From assembly GCA_965262315.1 (NCBI GenBank), contig CBDHFJ010000170.1:1-10689 (forward strand): DNA of 10,689 bases, in the 5' to 3' direction. The notes below the pieces were generated by a model. The model searched no databases, had not been told where the DNA came from, and saw only the letters and a list, made by a program, of their open reading frames with translations. The translations under genes were made by a program, and so were the position numbers. Below, piece by piece: positions 7,122 to 10,689 of the stretch. Numbering within the stretch: position 1 is the stretch's first letter; each line of letters starts with the position of its first letter. The DNA comes from JBCCFK01 sp965262315 (GTDB lineage: Bacteria > Actinomycetota > Acidimicrobiia > Acidimicrobiales > UBA8592).

Positions 7122-8363
7122 TCAGCCCACCTGCTGCTTCCAGATTCGTGCGAAGTGATCGCTGGACGTGCACCGGAGCACGAGGGCACCGGAGATCCGC
7201 AGCGGCGCTCCCTGGAACTGGTCGCCCAGCTGGATGACGGAGACCGAGTCGAACCGGCCGGTCGCCCGAGCGATGATCTCGGACTGGCCGCGGGCCGGCT
7301 CGCCGGTGACGATGCCGAGCGACACCGGCACCCGTCGGGTGTCGACCATGCGTGCGAGCTCGGCAAGACCGGCGTCCTCGGCGGAGCACTCGGCCTGGGC
7401 GAGCAGGTCGAGGACCCGGTTGTGGCCGACACCGGCGGTGTCGACACGAGCGTGCAGCCCGCCGGTGGTCCGGAACTCGACTTCGTTGCCCTGATCGACG
7501 CCCGCTCGGATCCAGCTGGCGGCCACGCGAACCGCGTGTTCGAACCGCTCGGTCGTGTCGTAGGACGTCGCCGCGGTGTCGAGCAGGACCGAGAAGCGCG
7601 GCTCGTTGGTCACCACGTTGTGGCGGACCATCAGCGTGCCGGTCCGCGCGGTCGACCGCCAGTGCACGAACCGGAGGTCGTCGCCGGGTACGTATTCGCG
7701 CAGCGTGTGGAACGTGATGCCGCCCCGAGACGTGCGCTGCGAGGTGAGACCCTCGAGGTCGCGTGCCCGACCCGTTGGGAGCGGTGGCACATCGTGGCTC
7801 TTCGGGTGGACGTACAGCGTGGCCCGCGCGCCGGTCGTCCGACCGACTCGCACCAACCGGAACGGATCGGCGTGCCCCAACGTCAGCGGGCCCACCACGA
7901 AACGGCCCCGCTGGTCGGTCGGCAGGGGATAGGTGACCGTCTGTTCGGCTCCGGGGGCGAGCGAACCGATCGTGGCCCGCACTGAACGGTCGCCGACCTG
8001 CTCGACGCCGAGGAGCACGGGAGACCGGCGTGTGCCGGTGTTGCGAAGGGTGAGCACGCCCTGGGCCGGATCGCCCTCGACCACACGGCCGGGAACGATG
8101 CTGCGTCGACCCTCGATGGACGGGCGGAGGAACAGCCAGGCCAGCGACAGGCAGCACAGGGCGAGGAGCGAGCCGGCGACGGCGAGGAGCTCCCGGTAGC
8201 CGGTGGCCAACCAACCGATGGTCGCCACGGCCACCACGCCGAGCAGTGCCCAGCCGTTGTCGGTCAGCAGTCGCAGGCCGTCGACGAGCGATCGCTGCTC
8301 GTCGGCCTGCTCCGCCGGCCCCTCGGCGCCGGCGAGCGGTGCGGTGGGGATCGGATCGGACAT
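7122..8363 (-). CDS. DUF58 family membrane protein (MoxR partner)
   Basis: The product is 413 residues. A cytoplasmic N-terminus (1-37) is followed by a pair of membrane helices (about 38-56 and 60-78). Next come a beta-rich segment (about 85-185) and the DUF58 signature (about 218-247), with FHTLREYVPGDDLRFVHW and TGTLMVR visible. The strand VLLDT (259-263) begins a von Willebrand A-like fold, and length and order are normal for the family. DUF58 proteins are regular partners of MoxR ATPases and are thought to act as membrane-side adaptors; the biochemical role is not established. The ATG at 8363 lies 7 bp after the moxR stop, with a GAGGCAG-like site overlapping that stop. An upstream open extension to 8462 is shadow sequence over moxR. 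The stop is 3 bp before the TgpA-like start, so translation is probably coupled. Confidence 0.92.
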   Translation of the reverse strand: MSDPIPTAPLAGAEGPAEQADEQRSLVDGLRLLTDNGWALLGVVAVATIGWLATGYRELLAVAGSLLALCCLSLAWLFLRPSIEGRRSIVPGRVVEGDPAQGVLTLRNTGTRRSPVLLGVEQVGDRSVRATIGSLAPGAEQTVTYPLPTDQRGRFVVGPLTLGHADPFRLVRVGRTTGARATLYVHPKSHDVPPLPTGRARDLEGLTSQRTSRGGITFHTLREYVPGDDLRFVHWRSTARTGTLMVRHNVVTNEPRFSVLLDTAATSYDTTERFEHAVRVAASWIRAGVDQGNEVEFRTTGGLHARVDTAGVGHNRVLDLLAQAECSAEDAGLAELARMVDTRRVPVSLGIVTGEPARGQSEIIARATGRFDSVSVIQLGDQFQGAPLRISGALVLRCTSSDHFARIWKQQVG

Positions 8364-8370
8364 GGCTGCC

Positions 8371-9375
8371 TCAGTCCAGGACGATCGGGTCCTGGGGGAC
8401 CCGAACGGCGCCGAGGATGTCGCCGATGATGCCGTGGGCGGTCTTGCCCTGAATCTCCGCATCGGCCGTCAACAGCATGCGGTGGGAGAGCACGTACGGC
8501 GCCAATGCCTTGATGTCGTCCGCGGTCACGAACGCCCGGGCCTGGCTCGCCGCGTACGACTGCGCCGCCTGGATGAGGGCGAGGCTTCCTCGGGGACTCA
8601 CGCCGAGACGCAGCTCCTCGAGGTTGCGGGTCGCCGAGGTCAGCGACACCGCGTACTCATGGAGCGACTGCGCGACGTGGACGCGCTGGCCGATGTAGAT
8701 CATCTGCTCGACCGTCGCCACGTCCAGCACCGGGGTCACCGACGAGACGGTCTGGCCGGCGGTGCGCTCCATCAGCACCTCGACCTCTGCCTGGTGGTCG
8801 GGGTAGCCCATCGACATCCGCATCATGAAGCGATCGATCTGAGCTTCGGGAAGGTGGTACGTGCCGTCGAGCTCGACGGGGTTCTGCGTGGCCATCACGA
8901 TGAAGGGCCGCGGCGCCAGGTAGGTCTGGCCGTCCACGGTGATCTGGCGTTCCTCCATGACCTCGAGCAGGGCCGACTGGGTCTTCGGTGTGGCTCGGTT
9001 GATCTCGTCGGCCACCACCACGTTGGCGAACACCGGCCCGGAGTGGAACTGGAACGACCCTTCGGCGGTGTTGTAGATCTGCACGCCCGTCACGTCCGTG
9101 GGCAGCAGGTCGGGTGTGAACTGGATGCGCGACATCGAGCCGGCGATCGATTGGGCCAGCGCTTTGGCCAGCGACGTCTTGCCCACCCCGGGCACGTCGT
9201 CGATGAGGACATGGCCCTCGGCCAACATGGCCACGAGAGCCAGCCGGATCACGCCGGACTTGCCTCGGATGAACTGGTCGACGTTCTGGTGCAGCTCGCC
9301 GAACCGCTCCGAGAACCACTCGGCTTCCTCAGCCGTTGCTTCGACCCTGGGGACCTTGACCGTGGTCGTGGACAT
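8371..9375 (-). CDS. moxR: MoxR family AAA+ ATPase
   Basis: This 334-residue MoxR ATPase has all the expected motifs: Walker A VPGVGKTS (61-68), Walker B VVVADEINR (119-127), sensor-1 ATQNP (162-166), the LPEAQIDRF segment (176-184) and sensor-2 SPRGS (260-264). MoxR proteins use ATP to remodel or activate client complexes, often with von Willebrand A or DUF58 partners encoded beside them. It is the first gene of a four-gene minus-strand operon. ATG 9375 is preferred over ATG 9393 because a strong GGGAGGGAGG (9380-9389) lies just before it; starting at 9393 would translate the ribosome site. The long plus-strand frame over this gene is a GC-driven shadow. Function in this strain is inferred from family and neighbours. 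Confidence 0.95.
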   Translation of the reverse strand: MSTTTVKVPRVEATAEEAEWFSERFGELHQNVDQFIRGKSGVIRLALVAMLAEGHVLIDDVPGVGKTSLAKALAQSIAGSMSRIQFTPDLLPTDVTGVQIYNTAEGSFQFHSGPVFANVVVADEINRATPKTQSALLEVMEERQITVDGQTYLAPRPFIVMATQNPVELDGTYHLPEAQIDRFMMRMSMGYPDHQAEVEVLMERTAGQTVSSVTPVLDVATVEQMIYIGQRVHVAQSLHEYAVSLTSATRNLEELRLGVSPRGSLALIQAAQSYAASQARAFVTADDIKALAPYVLSHRMLLTADAEIQGKTAHGIIGDILGAVRVPQDPIVLD

Positions 9376-9379
9376 GACG

Positions 9380-9389
9380 CCTCCCTCCC
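9380..9389 (-). promoter_or_regulatory. Ribosome binding site of moxR
   Basis: GGGAGGGAGG on the minus strand, 4-8 bases before ATG 9375, is the strongest ribosome site in the operon. It decides against the in-frame ATG at 9393. Confidence 0.8.
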
Positions 9390-9415
9390 GCACCCCGCCA
9401 GAGGTGTCGGATCAT

Positions 9416-9440
9416 GGGCAGCCCATTGCCGGAGCTGCCC
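9416..9440 (-). promoter_or_regulatory. Inverted repeat in the moxR leader
   Basis: GGGCAGC (9416-9422) and GCTGCCC (9434-9440) are perfect 7-bp arms around an 11-base loop, about 40 bases before the moxR ATG. In the leader RNA this would be a stable hairpin that leaves the ribosome site free. It could instead be a protein site. No function is shown. Confidence 0.35.
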
Positions 9441-9560
9441 TGCCAAAGGACGTCCACCCGCCCGAACGGACGCCCGCGCGCACCCGTTCGCCTCGGGCGC
9501 TCTTGTTCTGTCGTGCCCCCCGCTGGGACACCAGCCACCTGAGGTCAGTCTCGTCCGAGT

Positions 9561-9600
9561 CCGGATTTCGAACTGTCAGCTGGCTGACACTCGATTCCGG
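9561..9600. promoter_or_regulatory. 40-bp dyad with perfect TGTCAGC-TG-GCTGACA core
   Basis: The core arms TGTCAGC (9574-9580) and GCTGACA (9583-9589) are exact reverse complements around TG. Outside them, TCGA (9568-9571 and 9591-9594) and CCGGA/TCCGG (9561-9565 and 9596-9600) pair again with small asymmetric gaps. The length and symmetry fit a dimeric repressor or activator operator, or an RNA hairpin. It lies about 190 bp upstream of moxR. Confidence 0.45.
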
Positions 9601-9670
9601 CCCGACCGGTCCTGTCCGGGCATCTGTACGTCGCACGATGACGGGTGCATCCGTCGCGCGGATCGGGGAC

Positions 9671-9694
9671 ATCCCCTAATCGATCCCCTATCGG
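9671..9694. repeat. Tandem 12-bp direct repeat ATCCCCTA with flanking GGGG blocks
   Basis: ATCCCCTAATCG (9671-9682) is followed directly by ATCCCCTATCGG (9683-9694). With neighbouring GGGG blocks they also make two short inverted units, GGGG-ACAT-CCCC (9665-9676) and CCCC-TATC-GGGG (9685-9696), whose centres are 20 bp apart, about two helical turns. This looks like a multi-site operator upstream of either the moxR operon or a plus-strand transcript. Confidence 0.4.
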
Positions 9695-9732
9695 GGCTGC
9701 GAAAGGCTGCGGAGACGTGGGGGAGTTGGGGG

Positions 9733-9801
9733 GTGCCGATGCCGGGTTCCGACAAGACCATCGACATGCACCCGTCGTGGCGACGACGCAAGCGTGGGTG
9801 A
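9733..9801 (+). CDS. Possible 22-residue basic-tailed microprotein
   Basis: GTG 9733 is preceded by GGGGGAG at 9719-9725 with 7 bases of spacing, a good ribosome site. The predicted peptide has 22 residues and ends in a basic tail (SWRRRKRG). The internal ATG at 9739 would give 20 residues. It lies about 40 bp downstream of the CCCCTA repeats. It ends 34 bp from the convergent nucleotidyltransferase gene. The frame has no nearby upstream stop and GC-rich DNA opens frames by chance, so this is a weak call. I recognise no family. Confidence 0.22.
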   Translation: MPMPGSDKTIDMHPSWRRRKRG

Positions 9802-9835
9802 GGCAGTGCGGGCCGGCCACGAGGCGCTGTCGGAG

Positions 9836-10381
9836 TCAGCCCTCCGCTGCCTCGACGGCCCGCTGAAGCGACTCCATCACGTGGAGCTCCGACGCCCATC
9901 GTTCCAGGTACACGGTGTCGAGAGCCTGTACCGCCAGGATCGCGATCACGTCGCGCATCTGCTGATCGGAGCCGGATCGAGCGTGCCACTCGAGCTTCGC
10001 CAGGATCGTGTCCTCTGCGGTCGCAACGAACAGGTCGACGCCACCGATCGTGGCAGGACGACGACGGCGGAACTCCTCGACGCTGAAGGGACGGCTCTTC
10101 CGGATGATGAGATCGGCCTTCCATCCCGATGTCGTGTCGATCACATTGGCCATGTCGCTCCGCCGCGTCGCGGCTGCCAGGTCACCGACATAGAAGCGTG
10201 ACCGATCCAGGCTGGCCACGAACCGGTCGATCGCGGCCAGGTCCGGTGCGATGACCACGTCGATGTCTCGCGTCATCCTCGGCTCACCGTGGAATGTGCT
10301 CGCCATGGACCCAGCCAGCATGTGGTCGACGCCAGCGTCGTTCAGGAGCCCGACGATCGTCTTCAGGAAGTCGAACTGCAT
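9836..10381 (-). CDS. AbiEii-like nucleotidyltransferase, probable toxin-like partner
   Basis: This 181-residue protein has the nucleotidyltransferase pattern of the polymerase-beta-like fold: GS at 24-25 (MLAGSMAS), the metal-binding DID at 39-41, and a likely third acidic residue Asp90 in WKADLII. The stretch FVATAEDTILAKLEWH (118-133) followed by a DVIAIL helix resembles AbiEii/DUF1814-type proteins, which act as toxins in AbiE systems or modify RNA or protein by nucleotide transfer. The target here cannot be read from sequence. Its ATG (10381) lies 19 bp inside the preceding small gene, suggesting coupled translation; only a weak GAG-like ribosome site is seen. A housekeeping or orphan nucleotidyltransferase role is possible. 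Confidence 0.82.
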   Translation of the reverse strand: MQFDFLKTIVGLLNDAGVDHMLAGSMASTFHGEPRMTRDIDVVIAPDLAAIDRFVASLDRSRFYVGDLAAATRRSDMANVIDTTSGWKADLIIRKSRPFSVEEFRRRRPATIGGVDLFVATAEDTILAKLEWHARSGSDQQMRDVIAILAVQALDTVYLERWASELHVMESLQRAVEAAEG

Positions 10382-10617
10382 CGCTCGAGATGATCAGCCA
10401 ACGTCGTGCCGTGGAGCAGACGAAGCCACTCGAGCGCGACTTCATGCTCGTCGAGCGACGGGCAACGCGCCCTGATTCCGGCGAGCGCAACCTCTCTGGC
10501 CTCGTCGGCCATCGCACAGGCGAGACGGATCCGTTCCGCGCCGGGCATCGCAGCGTGGACGGCTGCGACGCGTCGCCGAGCCTCCAGCGACGTGTCCTGC
10601 GGGTGGATCGCTCCCAT
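10363..10617 (-). CDS. Small helical protein paired with the nucleotidyltransferase (antitoxin candidate)
   Basis: This 84-residue, Arg/Ala/Glu-rich, mostly helical protein carries the pattern MPGAERIRLACAMADEAR, then ALAGIRAR and a C-terminal EWLRLLHG. It resembles, from memory, short proteins found just upstream of nucleotidyltransferase genes in many bacteria. No DNA-binding or catalytic motif is evident. Its end overlaps the nucleotidyltransferase start by 19 bp, the usual layout for an antitoxin-toxin pair, but the antitoxin role is inference from position. ATG 10617 is chosen because a -10 box lies 6 bases before it, so the transcript should be leaderless. Confidence 0.72.
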   Translation of the reverse strand: MGAIHPQDTSLEARRRVAAVHAAMPGAERIRLACAMADEAREVALAGIRARCPSLDEHEVALEWLRLLHGTTLADHLERCSSTS

Positions 10618-10623
10618 GAATTC

Positions 10624-10629
10624 ACTGTA
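10624..10629 (-). promoter_or_regulatory. -10 box of a probable leaderless promoter for the small-protein/nucleotidyltransferase pair
   Basis: TACAGT on the minus strand is separated from ATG 10617 by the six bases GAATTC. This matches the TANNNT plus 6-7 base geometry of actinobacterial leaderless genes and mirrors the kinase promoter at 31-36. A -35 box is not clear. GAATTC itself is a 6-bp palindrome at the predicted start site. Confidence 0.5.
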
Positions 10630-10689
10630 GCGACGGCGGCTGACAGGGCCAGACCGCGGGTCGACTCGGCTCCGAGCGAGGTGCCTCGT

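Larger units (their letters stand above)
9376..9835. other. 460-bp intergenic region with regulatory-looking elements
   Basis: The stretch lies between moxR, which reads away from it leftwards, and the 3' end of the nucleotidyltransferase gene, which reads into it. It should hold the moxR operon promoter, but I could not pick a convincing -35/-10 pair. It contains a 7-bp inverted repeat in the moxR leader (9416-9440), a 40-bp dyad (9561-9600), CCCCTA direct repeats (9671-9694), a doubtful plus-strand mini-ORF (9733-9801) and a small CGTCGT-GGCG-ACGACG hairpin (9773-9788) just past the nucleotidyltransferase gene. The 86-codon minus-strand frame at 9412-9672 lacks a spaced ribosome site and family resemblance. 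Confidence 0.6.

Noticed and set aside
6430..8214. 594-codon minus-strand open frame
   Set aside because: It is out of frame with both the DUF58 and TgpA-like genes and shows Arg/Pro/Gly bias without domains.
9412..9672. 86-codon minus-strand open frame upstream of moxR
   Set aside because: It has no spaced ribosome site, no family resemblance, and overlaps the dyad and the leader hairpin.
9700..9800. tRNA or small structured RNA
   Set aside because: A GGTTCC stretch recalls a T-loop, but no cloverleaf arms or CCA end could be drawn.
8203..9801. 532-codon plus-strand open frame
   Set aside because: It is antisense to moxR, whose motifs are complete. Only its last 23 codons, outside moxR, were considered separately as a microprotein.

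Overview
The window is GC-rich and strongly third-position biased, with GTG starts and -10 boxes of the TANNNT type set directly against start codons. With its PknB-type kinase, PASTA module and MoxR/DUF58/transglutaminase cluster it reads as an actinobacterial chromosome, possibly Acidimicrobiia-like. That placement is inference from gene content and style; no rRNA or marker gene is present.

Layout. (1) 43-1218, plus strand: a membrane-anchored Ser/Thr protein kinase with one C-terminal transmembrane helix and no extracellular sensor domain. (2) A GC hairpin at 1224-1241 separates it from a convergent minus-strand operon. (3) 9375 down to 1255, minus strand: moxR AAA+ ATPase, DUF58/VWA-like membrane protein, TgpA-type transglutaminase membrane protein, then a 1141-residue extracytoplasmic protein (signal anchor, beta-propeller-like region, Asp/Pro-rich stalk, several PKD/Ig-like domains, one PASTA domain). 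Junctions are 7 bp, 3 bp and a short overlap. (4) 9376-9835: a 460-bp non-coding stretch with a long dyad, a pair of CCCCTA direct repeats and a doubtful 22-codon ORF. (5) 10617 down to 9836, minus strand: a small helical protein overlapping an AbiEii-like nucleotidyltransferase, resembling a toxin-antitoxin pair driven by a leaderless promoter.

How it may work together: MoxR ATPases with DUF58 and transglutaminase partners are generally regarded as chaperone-like systems that assemble or activate envelope protein complexes. Here the last gene of the operon is a plausible client or sensor at the cell surface. Its PASTA domain is the module that PknB-like kinases usually carry themselves, while the facing kinase has none. 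A split kinase/sensor arrangement is an attractive but unproven idea.

The main anomalies are in the transglutaminase gene. Its coding signal changes frame twice (near 6500-6516 and near 4742), the shifts are opposite so the gene starts and ends in the same frame, and the expected catalytic cysteine codon is glycine.
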